DNA of 64,000 nt, from assembly GCA_020137815.1 (NCBI GenBank), contig CM035353.1:8339298-8403297 (forward strand). Reading direction: 5' to 3'. Every line of letters starts with the position of its first letter. Position 1 is the first letter of the stretch. Source of the DNA: Hormiphora californensis (Eukaryota > Ctenophora > Tentaculata > Cydippida > Pleurobrachiidae). Under the pieces are notes generated by a model. The model ran no database searches and was not told where the DNA came from. It saw nothing but the letters and a program-made list of their open reading frames with translations. Both the position numbers and the translations under genes were made by a program. This document shows, piece after piece, positions 29,854-45,326 of this stretch.

Positions 29854-32800
29854 ATGGCCACTATGACTGAAGAAGGTGCTGAAAATGATCTGCTCGACTA
29901 CGAGGAGGAGGAGGCAGAGACCACCACCGAGGTAAGAGAGGGAGGGAGTTGTTAGAGGGGGGGGGGGGCACTGCACCGAGGTAAGGGAGGGAGTTGTTGG
30001 GGGGGGGGGGGGGCATTGTACCACCGGGTTGAGAGAGGGAGAAGATGGTTCAATCTCTGATGGAAGAGACCGAACCATACGGCTTTGATCCAACAATTTA
30101 TTTAAGTTGTTACAACTTACAATAACACACATCCCTCATAAGGCCGCTAATGGGGCCGCCACTGAACCAGCCAAGAAGGATGTTAAGGGAAGTTACGTGT
30201 CCATTCACAGTTCTGGATTCAGGGATTTCCTTCTAAAGCCTGAGTTGCTGCGATCTATCGTGGACTGTGGTTTTGAGCACCCTTCTGAAGGTGAGTTAGT
30301 GTATTGTGTCTTCAATCCCTGTAGTACTACCGATACACGTATACACATGAATATATTCCATGTACCCCTAATTTACCCCCCCCCCCCCCCCCATTATTAC
30401 TCAGCTCTAAACCCCCTCTCCCTCAGTTCAACACGAGTGTATCCCACAAGCCATCCTATCCATGGATATCTTGTGCCAGGCCAAGTCTGGTATGGGAAAG
30501 ACTGCTGTGTTCGTGCTGGCAACTCTCCAGCAACTGGAGCCCGTCGATGGACAGGTAGGAGAGAGAGAGAGAGAGTTAGATAGTGGCAGAGGGATAGAGA
30601 GTGGCGGAGTTAGAGACAGAGAGGGGCCAAGGCCCAAGATAGAAGACAACAAAGGGAGACAGAGAGAGGCCGAAAGAGATCAAGAGCTGCCACAGGTGTA
30701 TATTCTAATAACTACCCCCCCCCCCCCCCCCCGCCAGGTTTCCATCCTGGTTATGTGCCACACACGAGAGCTTGCCTTCCAAATTTCAAAGGAGTATACC
30801 CGGTTTGCCAAGTATTTGAGTAACGTTAAGGTCGGTGTATTCTTCGGAGGAATGCCTGTTGTAAAGGACAAACAGAGGTAATTATTTGACTACAGTAGTA
30901 ACTGATTGTACGATTCTTTGAAAGGAAAGCAAGGCCTTGATTTGTTGGTATCTGAGCAGTGTTTGTACAGCTAACCCGGATATATGCTGTTCTGAAACAA
31001 ATCGTCTTTATCGGTTTCTCTGCTCACAGCTCAACTCCCTAACCCCCTCTCCCTAATCCCCTCTCTCCCCAGGCTGAAGACAGACTGCCCTCACATTGTC
31101 GTTGGAACCCCTGGACGAATTCTAGCCCTTGCTCGGGACAAGAGTCTGAACCTGAAGAACTGCAAGCACTTCGTATTGGATGAGTGCGACAAGATGCTCG
31201 AACAACTTGGTAAGATTTCAAGTGGGGCAATAACACACCCGTCCCCCAACTGCAACCATATACCACCCTTTCCTCAACTAAATCATCCATCTAACCTCCC
31301 TTTCTCTCCTTGTTCAGATATGCGAAGAGACGTCCAGGAGATCTTCAGGATGACCCCAGTAGAGAAACAAGTGATGATGTTCAGTGCCACACTCTCTAAA
31401 GATGTCCGGCCTGTCTGCAGAAAGTTCATGCAAGATGTATGTTGTTGGGCGCCTCTTATCACCGGGGCAGCGGGGTGATCTTTTCTACACTGTACCCTGA
31501 GAGTACTGCCCTCTCTCTATCTCTATCTGACCCATATTTACACAGCTTGGTATAATTGGAACAAGCTACAGCTGGACCTCCGTTCCTTGGATCATAACAA
31601 CCCGTCCCCCAATATATTAGTATCGTTTGAGATCTCATCTCTAATGTTCCAGACTGCCAAGAGTTACCGCATCTTTCCTGTGTATCTCATTAGTTCCAGA
31701 ACCACCCAAATATAACGTGTTCTTGAGTCTCATGTCTCAGTTGTTCCTGAATAACGTATCGCTATTCTTGAGTCAGTTCCAGAATCGTGTTTTCCAATAT
31801 ATCTCCTCTCAGTATTTGATTGTTGGTGTTTTGGCAATTAGTTGACGGTTTTTACAATTGTTCCAGAAGTTTGGTTTGATTGTGTGATTTAGGGACTGTT
31901 GGTTTGGTTGGTTCCAGATTGTATTGTTGTTGTTTGGGACAAAGACGACACAGCGGGGATAATGGATATGTGGACCTCTCTCTGGGAGATGTGAAAGTGA
32001 GTGATGCTGCAACCAACCCAAGGTAAGTGAGTGCGTGTTGTGTGCAAAAAGTAACCGATTCAGTTGCGTGTAAAGCACATAGTCTGTTAACATTTCAAAT
32101 GCGCGCGCGGCCCCTTTCTCTCTATCCCCTCTATCTCTCTTTTTCACTCCCCCACCTCTCTCAACTGTCCAGATGTGCTCTGGCAAGCTCTCCACGAGAC
32201 TACTCCCGATCCAGCCCACGAGACACTGTGAGAGGTTCGGCAGAACACTATCCAGACCAATATTAGTTCGAGGATGACAGTTAGTGTGGAGCTGTTGTGT
32301 TTATCAGGCCTTCCGTCGGTGGATATCGGTCAGCTTTCGTGGGTATCTTAGTTTGTGGATATTGGTCGTCATCTTAGTAAGCGGAGTTCTTGTTTCGTTT
32401 GTGGAGTTCTTGTTTCGTTAGCGGATATCCTATGCAGTAGATCGATCCAGTTTTTCATAGTCAGTGGAGTCCTCTAGATTCGTTAGCGGATAGTGGAGCC
32501 CTATATATATATATATCACCGGATCATCTCAACATCTTGTTCCAGGCACTCTTCTAGCGGTGTGTGGGTTGTGAGTACAAACCCCATCCACCCCCATCGG
32601 CCATTCCATCTCTCCCCTCCCCTCTCTCTATTAACAATCCCCCTAAACTCTCAGGCCCTGGAAGTGTTTGTTGATGATGAAACCAAGTTGACTCTACACG
32701 GTCTACAGCAGTACTACGTGAAGCTGAAGGAGAGCGAGAAAAACAGGAAACTCTTTGATCTTCTTGATCTGCTAGAGTTCAACCAGGTCAGTTTTCAATC

Positions 32801-35072
32801 CTCATATTCAATCTCTGACTTGCGTCCACACATTGCATACCCGGTGTCCCAGGAGTTTATTTTGGCCGGGAATGGCCGTTTTCATGTGGCCGATTTGGCC
32901 GATTTTTTCGTTTTTGATTTTTGACCAATTAGGTTCAATTATGGCCAATTAGGGTACTTTCTTGACCCCTGAGCACTTTAATAAGTAGCTCACGTGATTC
33001 AGCGTGCAAAAATAGGTGGGTTTAGTGCCCACGCTTGATTTTTTGATGAAATTTAAATTTTCGGTCTTTTTGACCGAAATATTCCTGTTATTCCCCCCCT
33101 ATTCCCCCTTTTTACAGGTAGATTTTGGCCGAAAAGCCGAAATATTCCTCCTCTGAGAGGAAGACTGAAAAAAGTGGGAAACAATTTGATAATAAACTTA
33201 AAATGACATAAACCGACATATTTCGATACGCTGAATCACGTGAGCTACTTATCAAAGTGCTAAGAGGTCAAGAAAGTGCCCTAATTGAACATAATTGAAC
33301 ATAATTGGTCAAAAATTGAAATTTCATGAAAAATATCAAATAATCAAGCTTGACCACAAACCCCACTAATTTTGGTACGCTGAATCACGTGAGCTACTTT
33401 TTTAAATCTTCTTATGCCAATTAAGGGTGCTAATTGGCATAATAGGATGTTAATTGGTGATTCTGAAGGATCTATTATGGCCATGTCATTACCCACTATC
33501 CCCACTAATTTTGGTACGCTGAATCACGTGAGCTACTTTTTGAAGTCCTCAGATGTGAAAAAAGGGCCGAAAATCGGCCATAAGACAATTTGGCCGACGG
33601 GAATGGTATTCCCGTATTCCTCTATTTGGGACACCGGGATTGCATACCCCCTCCCTTTCAATAACTCCTCAAATTTACTCCCTCCTTTACCCGGGGGGGT
33701 AATCATGGTGACAAATGGTGACTCATCTGACCATTTAGGGTATGTCACCATCACCATTTGTCACCATTTGTCACCATTCGTCTCCCTTTGTCACCATTTG
33801 TCTCCATTTGTCACCATATTTTGACGGAATATGCGAATTTCGGCAGAATTTCCTTAAAATTTTTAAAGAAATTTGATAAAATTTATTAATTTCCTTAGAC
33901 CGATATATTTGTTCATAAGTTGTTAACATGGCCATTCCGGATCGGCTAGTAGTGTATTGGACCACTAAAACTTCCCAAAAGTCACGTTGAGGGTGTACCT
34001 CCCTCGCACAACACATAAAAGCGCAATTAACCACCTGTGACCCCTTAATTACATCCAATCGACTTGAAACTTGGTAGAAGTGTCCCCCCAGTGTCCCATA
34101 ACATCATATTATGTCCCATAACATCATATTATGCCTGTAGGAAGCTCCAGAGAGAATGGTGACAAATGGTGACTCATCTCAAAATTTTGGTCATGTCACC
34201 ATCACCATTTGTCACCATATGTCACCATTTGTCACCATGATTACCCCCCCCCCCCTTTACCCCGACCATCCAATAACCCCCTTCCTCCCCAGGTTGTCAT
34301 CTTTGTGAGGACTGTACAGCGATGCATGGCCCTAACCCAGCTCCTGTCCGAACAGAACTTCCCCGCTATCTGTATTCACCGATCTCTAACACAGGAAGAG
34401 AGGTGTGTAGTAGTTGTGTACAGTTTCAACTATTTTTAGCTGATTTTCTTTGACATAATAAACTCCCTCTTTACTCCAATAACTCTCTCCTCGTTTAGGT
34501 TGGCCCGATACCAACAGTTCAAGGACTTCCAGAAGCGAATCCTAGTTGCCACTGACCTCTTTGGACGAGGAATGGACATTGAGAGGGTGAACATTGTATT
34601 CAACTACGACATGCCAGAGGACAGTGACATGTACCTCCATAGGGTGAGAGAATCAGCTGATTTTAGTGTTCCTTCACTTGTTCTAATCCTCCTAACTCCT
34701 TTGTAAAAGAGAAAGGGTCGAACAAAGGGCAATCTTGTTTTTATAGCCCCACAATATACAAATAATAACCTTTCTTTCTCCTTCAGGTGGCCCGAGCTGG
34801 ACGGTTTGGTACCAAGGGACTCGCCATCACATTCGTGTCAGATGAGAATGATGCCAAGATTCTGAATGATGTTCAGGATAGGTTTGAGGTGGATATCGGA
34901 GAGCTCCCTGATTCTATCGATATTACTAGCTACAGTGAGTCACCCTAGCCTTTTTCAAGTCCTTTTTTTGTACAGTGTACCCTTTTCTGCTACTAAATTT
35001 GATCTCATTTGACCTTTCACTTTTTATTTTCACTTTGTAACACCCCTTTCCCTCCCAGTTGAACAACGTTAA
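29854..35072 (+). CDS. DDX39B: DDX39B/UAP56 DEAD-box RNA helicase
   Basis: Eleven exons joined in phase: 29854-29931, 30143-30290, 30427-30554, 30738-30877, 31073-31209, 31318-31436, 32655-32786, 34293-34402, 34499-34643, 34787-34934 and 35059-35072. The product is about 430 residues, the usual length. It begins [20 protein letters not shown], and the Q-motif region [20 protein letters not shown] is intact. Motif I is [11 protein letters not shown], Ia TRELAFQ, Ib [19 protein letters not shown] (the DECD box that marks this subfamily), and III SATLSK. IV is [12 protein letters not shown] is [14 protein letters not shown], and VI is [13 protein letters not shown]. It ends ITSYIEQR. The enzyme loads onto pre-mRNA during spliceosome assembly and acts in TREX-dependent mRNA export. 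Two introns (31437-32654, 32787-34292) are expanded by repeats. Confidence 0.96.
32930..34245. repeat. Repeat-rich intron of DDX39B
   Basis: The block cgctgaatcacgtgagctac occurs near 33230, 33378 and 33517, and inverted near 32986. Two clusters of tcaccatttg/tcaccatatg units lie at 33725-33825 and 34190-34240, with a 27-bp direct repeat of gtcccataacatcatattat at 34095-34135. No coding capacity. These look like decayed non-autonomous elements plus local slippage. Confidence 0.75.
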
Positions 35073-35942
35073 ACGATGAGCAAGTGAAATAAAAAACAGC
35101 AGACAGCAAGAGAGGCCGTTATTACATCTTCTCTGATTACAGACAAGAACGACATACAGAACAGTGTTTTTTTCAAATGTGTTTCCCCCAAAGTGTGTGT
35201 CTGTGGCAGCTACTACTTGATTACCATCTGATCTTTTGAGAGCAATGACACCCTGTTTATTTTACAATATATTTAACACACGCTTCCCAAGTATTTTAAT
35301 TAATGTCTGTCAATTTGTATCTGTCAAGGGTTGATCAGCCGGCATGCGGGAATACTGATCAGCCCTTTATTCGGTGGAGGTGGGTATCTCAGATCGGCTC
35401 GGCACCTCTGATTCTGAACAAGAAATGTCTGGCTGCACCAAGTGCCAACCCGATCTGAGCATACTGTCGAGAATCAAAATGGCCATGACCGGCCATGGGG
35501 TCTGGCGGCGCCAGACGCTGACAGAACAAGAAAAGTGTCAACTGTCAACGTGATGCCTGTACTCAGTACAGTACTGGCAGTCCGATCCTTGCCCCAATCA
35601 ATCAATCATTTAATAAAATCTCACTGTTTAAAATTGGAAAACAATAAAGAAATGTATGTAACAAAAACATTGAATCATTAAATTGATCTATAAATAAAAT
35701 ATACCCTACCCCTTCCGGCTTCCCTCTCAGGTTAACCAAATTTTCCGAATCTGATACAGACTAAATTATACACACGGGAAAACAAAGTTGTACATCATCA
35801 CACAGAAAAACATACAATAAAACGAGTGTCCCTGTCACCAACTTAGTGACCCGATTAAGATCTAATCTCACAAAACAAAGAGTCACTAAGTTCCTCACAA
35901 GAGACAGAGTCACAATACCTCAGTCACTAACTCTAAGAAGTC
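35073..35942. other. Convergent 3' flanks of DDX39B and the zinc-finger gene
   Basis: Contains the DDX39B 3' UTR and a dispersed repeat at 35440-35520 with gatctgagcatactg, gagaatcaaaatgg and ggtctggcggcgccagac. A relative of this repeat lies at 44595-44665. aataaa motifs near 35610-35700 could serve either gene. No gene seen. Confidence 0.6.
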
Positions 35943-38900
35943 TCACAAGACCTCACTAAGTTCCTCCCCACTAGGATCACTCTCCCCTCCACCACAGAAA
36001 TATGTCAGTAGGTTGATGATAAACAGTGCCCTCTTCTCATTCCCCTCCGTGTCCTTCCCTTTAAACATCCCACTAAACATGGTGAAGAGATTGTCAGCAT
36101 CCCCCGTCACACTACCACACACCTCAGACATCTCTCTGGGACTCTGGATCTGTCCCCCGTCTCTCTGTTGTCTCTCAGAGAGGATCACACACGTTGCACT
36201 GATTAGAGATTCAGCAGTCATGGTGGATCGGACCGCTGAGGAACCTGTCTTACGAGAGATAGCTGAGATGACTTTGGTCTGTTTTCTAAGGGCTTCAGAT
36301 AAGGATGATATTGTGATGTCCTGCTGCTTGTTTTCTTCTGTCTTCTTCTCCAGAAGAGATTTGAGGTGCGAGCATGAACATGATGATGACAGTTTCTTAG
36401 TTTTCTCTTGGTGTTGTTTCTTTGTTTTCTCTTGCTCTATTAACGATTCTGTCTTGCCCAACTTTACTGATAATTGTCTGAAGGCTTCAGCTGATTTGTC
36501 TGCCTCTGCTTTGAAGAACTTTCTTAGGTTTCGCTCCTGTTCGATCTGAAAGGGATATATTGTTTGGACACCAGCTATAATAATTATATGGTTGTCAGTC
36601 GAACATCAAACTGCGACCCATCATCAAATGACAAAACATGTGCCTGTGAAGATGGGGCAAAAACTACAATTCGTGCTGACAATAGCTACTTTACATTGCG
36701 CGAGAAAGTGGCCGCGCGCGTGCAATGTGCTTTCCATGGAAGCTCGCGAGGAGGAGAAATTGTCGCGTTTTGCGTCGCGCCTTCCGTCCAGTTGAACAGA
36801 GAAATGACAAGGAATCTGCAAACACTTAACCAACCTGCTGTTTGAGGTCCTCCACTTCACTTGCGTGTTTCTCTTTACGATCATGGAGTTTCTTCGACCT
36901 CGCTGTAACGGGGGGGGGGATATTACAGCATGAACTCGATTCAGCTGAATATGATGTGTGGATTATTGGTAATGAAATTACCCCTCCGTGCAACCTGCAA
37001 GCTCACAGATATTATATGCAATAATAGAGGTGACTTCGTAACCAATCACCAATGTGGATTCTCAGTTTAAATACCTTGGGTGGAAAGATTCTCCTCGACC
37101 ACCCGTTGGTTAATTGCCGAGCACTCTTTAATAGTCTGTTTCTGTTCTTTTAACGTCTCGAAAATCTAAAACAAAATAAGGGACCAATTTAAAAATTATT
37201 TATAAAAAATGTACCCTGCAGTGGTTAAAAACACCTAAAGTCGGATTTTTTGAAGTTGTCACCCCCTGGGTGGCGTGTGAGTTTTTATTTGCGCACCGGG
37301 AAGTTGTTTTGGCTCTCACGCCTTTGTTTCTTAACCAATTTCTTCAAACGAAAACTTTAAGGACTCACAAAATTATGCTCTTTCCGATGATATGCGGCTT
37401 TTTGCCGAAAAGTGAGAGCAAGTGGGGGCTGTCACACGCAAATACGACGCCACGTGTGATAAGGGGGTGACAACTTCAAAAAATCCGACTTTATGTGGCT
37501 CGTAAGAACAGTCCTAACAACTCAATCAACGATCACATCGATATTTGGTCCAATTACAAAATTGGAAACTGATGCCAGTTTCAAGGTCCCGGTTGCCGCT
37601 AGCAGTACTGACACTACTTTCAATGCAATTTACATCGAAATTGGTCACGTGATCGTAGATGCCACGTGCAACATGTTTCACCAGGAGTGTCCCAGCTGCA
37701 AACTGGTGTCAGTTTCCAACCTAATGTCAGTTTCCAATTTGTAACTGGAGCGTAACTTTGGGTCTTACCTTAGCGTTGTCTTTGACGTAAATGTTCAGAG
37801 TTTTAGCAGGTGAAACGGTCGCCGGGATAAGAAGTTCTTCAAAGTGCTTTTTACAAAGTTGGACAAGAGGGCTCACGTCCGTTAGAAGAGGGCTCAGGTC
37901 TGTTAGAAATCGAACGGATCTCCCTGCTGAGCAGTCCTTGCCTGCATAGTCGCAGTCAGAGTAAATTTTCTGAAGGGAAATATCAAATGATGGTGATTGA
38001 CGTGGTGGATGAGAAAGGATAACTTACCCTGACTAACTCGGGCTGTTGTTCAGTTTGGCGGTCTTTCTTTCCGGGGTCGTTCTTTGAGTAGAAATTGCCA
38101 GGCCCAAATTGGGTTTTAGGGCAGCTTTCGAGGCACTGAGCAGGTAATTCTCTAAGTGGGTGGCCTGGTGGAAGCCACTCTTGGAAAAGTTCGGCTGCTA
38201 TTTCAAAGTCTCGGTGAGATCCCTCTGGTGGAAGCTTCTTTACTGCGAAGTTTTCCAGCCAAATTTTAGTAGAAAAGTCCGTTGAGAAACAATTCATAAA
38301 AGCAGGTATCTTCATAAAATCAGAAAGACAAGTCCGAATGCGAAACGTTGCCAGACGTAATTCCAAATCCTTGGCAGTCTTCATAATGACTGTTTTATTA
38401 TGAAAGTCTTTTACTTCTATAAACAATTGTATGAAACGTTGCTCCTCTTTGGTGATGGGGATTTCTCTATCCTCAAGAAGATCTCGCAGGGAATCCTGAA
38501 GCCGCAGTGCAACGCGATCTTCAACAACTTGAACGCTATCCATTTTAAACAATATTTGTTCAATGAGCTCCACTTCATCGAGTGAAGCGTGGGTAATTTC
38601 CCTGTTCTCTAGTAATGTCATCAGAGAGAGCTCCTTCTTAGTGAACTTGGACTTATCTTGCACTGGAAGTCTCATCAGGATCTTCGTGAGTACATCTTCA
38701 ACGGCCGGGTAAGCGAAACTGTCATCTTTGTCAACCACTGTGCTTTTCTTTCTGGCGTTAGGTCTTATCTTTCCCATCCTTTTCTCGATGTCAAAGCCTT
38801 CAGGTTTCGATCTAGCCGTCTCGTTGATGACTGGTTCGAAGGGGACTATAATCTGTCGCTGTGCTCCTGTTGTAGTAGCCGGGGGCTCGTAACACTTCAC

Positions 38901-40989
38901 CTTGCGTTTTGCCTTTCGAGGGGGAGCATTCAAAGCACGGGGGGACTTAGACGGAGAGGGGGTTTCTGAGGATTCGGGTGTACCGGGAGTAACAAGAGCA
39001 GCGGCTGGGCGGCGATTTTTATCGAGCAACGCTTGAGAGTACATTCGTCTGAAAATGGTGATTTACGTTAAAAGTGATAATTGTTGGTAGCTACTAGCTG
39101 TTATATGATGAAACAAACCTGGAATGAGTTATAGCTGTGGTGCTCCTTATTTCACTTATCATAGCATTGAAGACATTTTGGGCTTTGGGCGTAAAGTTGA
39201 GAGGAGTTGGTATTGGATTGTGGAAGATTGTCTGAAAGGAAATTAAAACTTTAGGATTAGATATGAAAGTTAACTTGGTGCCCCTTGCTGGAGGGGTGGT
39301 AACTAAACTGTGTGGGAGCACACTTCCTACCTCTCCAGTGTGTCCGAAACAAGTGGTAGGGTATTATCTCTTTCTTCGTGAACTGGTTCCGTTCCTCCAC
39401 CCTTGTCACACGCTCACATCCAGTCTTGCTGGCGTTCCAACACGCTCCAACTGTAAACTCTTTCTTTGTCCTACTTTCTCCTGGAAAAATTCACTCGAAA
39501 TAAACAACCTAACTCTAGCCGAACTGCAGCCATGGCCATGTTTCTGTCTTTGAATTTGGATTACATGACTTTAACTTACGTTCACGCTTATTGTTTCTGC
39601 TCGATGGTGTTGAAAACTCGGCACTGTCGGCTATGCTCCTAAAGAGAAACATTCGTATGATTTTAATTGATCAATTAAAGCGAATTGGTTAAGTAGTTAA
39701 AAAGTGACCATTCACGTACGGAGTCGAGCAGCGAGACGATAGCATCCTGTCTCAGGAGGGGGAGGAGGTTTCTCACATTGTGTAGACTTCTTAGACTTTG
39801 GCCGAGGCCTTGATTCTGGCTCTGGGTGAATCTTATCGAACACTGAAAATAAAATGTCTTCAATTATCTTAGTACGCCATACCTTACCACGTCTCAGTAA
39901 ACTTGTTTAAAAACACTAATACAAGAGCCTTCAGGGCCCCTTGATCTGTGCTTGGTTACTGGTTACACCTGTCCATACATACTTGTCTTTTCAAGTTTGA
40001 GAATTACGCAATTTCTGCCATGATTTCTCAGCTTGGCGTAGGTCAGAAAACCCTTCCCGCAGTCGGAGCATCGAAAATGGTTTCAAATCTGTGCGGAGAA
40101 GGCACGTGCAGTTGTAATAGTGAATCAACTCGTCGATAACACCCAATATCTCCGGTTGAAGTGAGAGAAAGTTTTGAGCTCCATGGAGGAGCAACTTGAA
40201 CTTCGCAGGAATGAAAATCTGAAAAAAAATGGTGGACGTGAAAGTTGAAACGTGATTCTAGCATGCTGCTGTAAAATCAAACTGCTCATTTTCTCTCACT
40301 TTGAGCTAGGCGATTGGGCCTTAGGCGCTTGCCAGGGCTGTGATTGTACCTTCTGTAAGATGGGCACGCAAACATTTCCAATCTGAGTAAACTCCGGAGG
40401 TTCCTCAGCCGTAAAGACAACGGGCTCAACTGGTATGGTAATGGTGGAATCAAAGGTTGGGGGAGCGTTAGACGGGCCAGGAGAGGGTGCCTCAGGGGGC
40501 TCTTTGGGTACTTCCTGGAAGAACATGGATCGTTTAGGGTCTAGTATAGGGTCTAGTGTAGAGGTTTAGGGTCTAGTATAGGGTCTAGTGTAGAGGTTTA
40601 GCGTCTAGTGTAGGGTCTAGTGTGGAGGTTTAGGGTCTAGTATAGGGTCTAGTGTAGAGGTTTAGGGTCTAGTGTAGAGGTTTAGGGTCTAGTGTAGAGG
40701 GAATCTTATGAAAGAATAAGACTGAGTGAAGTACCTGAGTGTCCATGACTTCTTCTTTTACAGTCTTCTCCAGATTTGGCGGCTCAATCACACATATCTC
40801 ATCATCAGAGCACTTCTCCTCTTTCACAGGTGCATTACCATCACCCTGCTCAGGTGCACGCTGCTCCTCCTCGACCACCCCTTCCGGTTGCGCGGACCCA
40901 CTTGCTAGTGATCCTAACAATTCAAATGGCGAGCACTCATTGTCAGTTCGTGTTCTTTTAATATCCGTACGTTTTGCTGTCCGAGGCAT
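35943..40989 (-). CDS. Unrecognised nuclear-type protein: C2HC finger, conserved middle region, coiled-coil tail; one frame break
   Basis: Eleven exons: 40989-40735, 40514-40350, 40218-39983, 39842-39720, 39630-39580, 39231-39119, 39048-38037, 37969-37769, 37165-37075, 36902-36835 and 36545-35943. The N-terminus (MPRTAKRTDIKRTRTDNE) is basic, then acidic with a SUMO-interaction-like DDEICVIEPP. Exon 3 encodes HYYNCTCLLRTDLKPF, then RCSDCGKGFLTYAKLRNHGR with a following N-C: a C-x2-C-x12-H-x3-C finger. The two halves differ by one base at the AAAA run 40074-40077. Frames on both sides are confirmed by splice phase, so this is either a sequencing indel or a real mutation. Exon 7 (about 330 residues) is helical and lysine-rich (KPEGFDIEKRMGKIRPNARK). 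The last exon is coiled coil, then ALFIINLLTYFCGGGESDPS near the end. Probably a chromatin or DNA-associated protein; family unknown. Confidence 0.65.
40540..40695. repeat. ~20-bp minisatellite in intron 1 of the zinc-finger gene
   Basis: About nine degenerate units of gtttagggtctagtgtagag, with shorter gggtctagtata variants interspersed. It lies between the exons ending 40735 and starting 40514. Confidence 0.88.
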
Positions 40990-41055
40990 GGTTTCACTTT
41001 TTACACTATAACATTTGGCGGGTATGAGTTGAGTGAATTAAATGCCAACTAATAA

Positions 41056-42046
41056 GGGGAATTTAGCTAAATAAGGGCCGAAACTAGGGAAAAATTTGTA
41101 ACAAGCTAATTCCTTCACCAATTGGTCCCTATGGGTCCCTAGAATCACCAAAAAAAAATCACAAAAAATCCGCGATGGCTAAGTTGGGTTTTTGGACCAC
41201 GCCCTTTTACCTGTATTTTCAGTCATGTGGTCAAAAATCTAAATTCCCTTAGAATAGGAGTAAAGAAGAAAATAAGGGCACTAAACTGTGTAGCGTCCTC
41301 GCATTAGTGGGGGTAGACGCCCATGAAAAGTCTCTATCTCATTTGGTTAATTAGATAATTGGATAATTAGATCTGCGCATAGCCGTTTTTGGCCATACGG
41401 CTATAGCCACTTAGGAATGGTTTAGAGACTTTTCACTGGCGCCAATTTGTAGGCAATGGCCAAGTTATGGGGGGTCGACGTCGGACTTTTAAGCTCTATC
41501 TCCAACCGTTTAGCCGATATTTGGCTTCAAAGGTACTCAAAATTGGGCTTTTTACCGTTTTTTGCTCATTTTGAGCATATTAAAAGCCAAATAACGGCTA
41601 AACGGTTGAAGATAGAGCTTAAAAGTCCGACTTCGACCCCCCACAACTTGGCTATTGCCTACAAAATGGCACCAGTGAAAAGTCTCTAAACCATTCCTAA
41701 GTGGCTATAGCCGTATGGCCAAAAAACGGCTATGCGCAGATCTAATTATCCAATTATCTAATTAACCAAATGAGATAGAGACTTTTCATGGGTGTCTACC
41801 CCCACTAATGCGAGGACGCTACACAGTTTAGTGCCCTTATTTTCTTCTTTACTCCTATTCTAAGAGAATTTAGATTTTTGACCACATGACTGAAAATACA
41901 GGTAAAAGGGCGTGGTCCAAAAACCCAACTTAGCCATCGCGGATTTTTTGTGATTTTTTTTTGGTGATTCTAGGGACCCATAGGGACCAATTGGTGAAGG
42001 AATTAGCTTGTTACAAATTTTTCCCTAGTTTAAAGCTAATTTCCCC
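41056..42046. mobile_element. ~1-kb fold-back MITE, Harbinger-like ends
   Basis: Two nearly perfect inverted arms of about 490 bp meet around 41550. Termini are ggggaatttagct and agctaatttcccc, flanked by TAA at 41053-41055 and 42047-42049. A 3-bp TAA/TTA duplication is characteristic of PIF/Harbinger elements. No transposase frame is present. It lies between the zinc-finger gene 5' end and the protease 3' end. Confidence 0.85.
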
Positions 42047-42291
42047 TAACTAAACAGTAAAAGTTACAACAACATTTGATTCATAGAATTTCGAAGAAAA
42101 CAATAAAATGGAATACTCCTAACAAAATATTGATATCAAACAGAACCCAGACTCTGAATTTTGAACCTGCAAAACCAGAAATAATATAACACTCCTTTTG
42201 ATAGAAAACAAGAACTGTCAACACAAATAATATATCTTAAATTGATATAAGCGTCCACGTATGGCACAGAATAATTCAACTTTGAGAAAAG

Positions 42292-44449
<2,158 letters not shown>

Positions 44450-45326
44450 TGTTCCATATAAAAACTAATGAGAAAAACAGTGTCAAAAATCCCGTCACTG
44501 GGCATTATAGTTGTAGTTCTGAAGTCCCGATTTAGGGGAAGCTATAATCGCTTCACTAGTTATCAGATACATAGAACGTGATCTGTCTGGCGCAGCCGAT
44601 CTGAGCACACTAGCTAACTAACTAAGCTGTTTGAGAATCAAAACGGGGTCTGGCGGCGCCGGCAGCACGTGATCCGCTAGTGATTCTCGAACCCAAATCG
44701 TTACTGTGCTCCACCCAGAAAACAAGTGGCTTATGGCTGGTTGGACCGGGAATTGTGATGGTGGATCAGCAGTGATGCTGACTATCTCATTGTACGGGGC
44801 AGGGAGTTCCAAAGCTATGCCCCGAAAGACTAGTCGAGTCGTAAGGGCCCGATAAGGAATTTTACTAGGTGTATCGGCTACCACTGCTGACATGAGAGTG
44901 TACACTGTACTAGGCAAACAGGAGTGAGGATATCAGTGTCTCGGGTCAAATTCAATCGTGGAGGGGGTTAAGATTATGCACAGCTGCTAATCTGTGTGTT
45001 GCCAAAAAATATCTTTGTGATTATGAGCCTCATACTAATGATGGGGCTGTTCAGTTTCACTACAGTAGCACATGCTAACCGCAAATTCTTCAGAAAATCA
45101 TTTGATAGCTTATTGAAAAGCCACAACTGCAGTAAACCGCAGGCATAAACATCATCATCATCATCATCATCATCATCAATTAACATTTAATATACCGCTT
45201 TATAGCATACATTGGTAAGATAACACTAATAAAAGAAAAAACTTTACGGATATCTTCCTGCTTTCAAAAGCGGTTTTACCCTACTAGATCATTAGATTAG
45301 AGTTCAGAACTAGTTTGTATGAATGT
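44450..45326. repeat. Protease promoter region and dispersed-repeat remnants
   Basis: Upstream of the protease start, including a gatctgagcac...gagaatcaaaa...ggtctggcggcgcc block (44595-44665) related to 35440-35520. An (atc)n microsatellite lies at 45151-45177. No gene is supported. Confidence 0.55.

Noticed and set aside
30878-34786. Box C/D or H/ACA snoRNAs in DDX39B introns, as known in vertebrates
   Set aside because: I looked for C, D and terminal-stem motifs in each intron and found no convincing set; a covariance search would be needed.
36013-36549. 178-residue plus-strand frame
   Set aside because: Antisense to the coiled-coil last exon of the zinc-finger gene, a common artefact of Lys/Glu-rich coding sequence.
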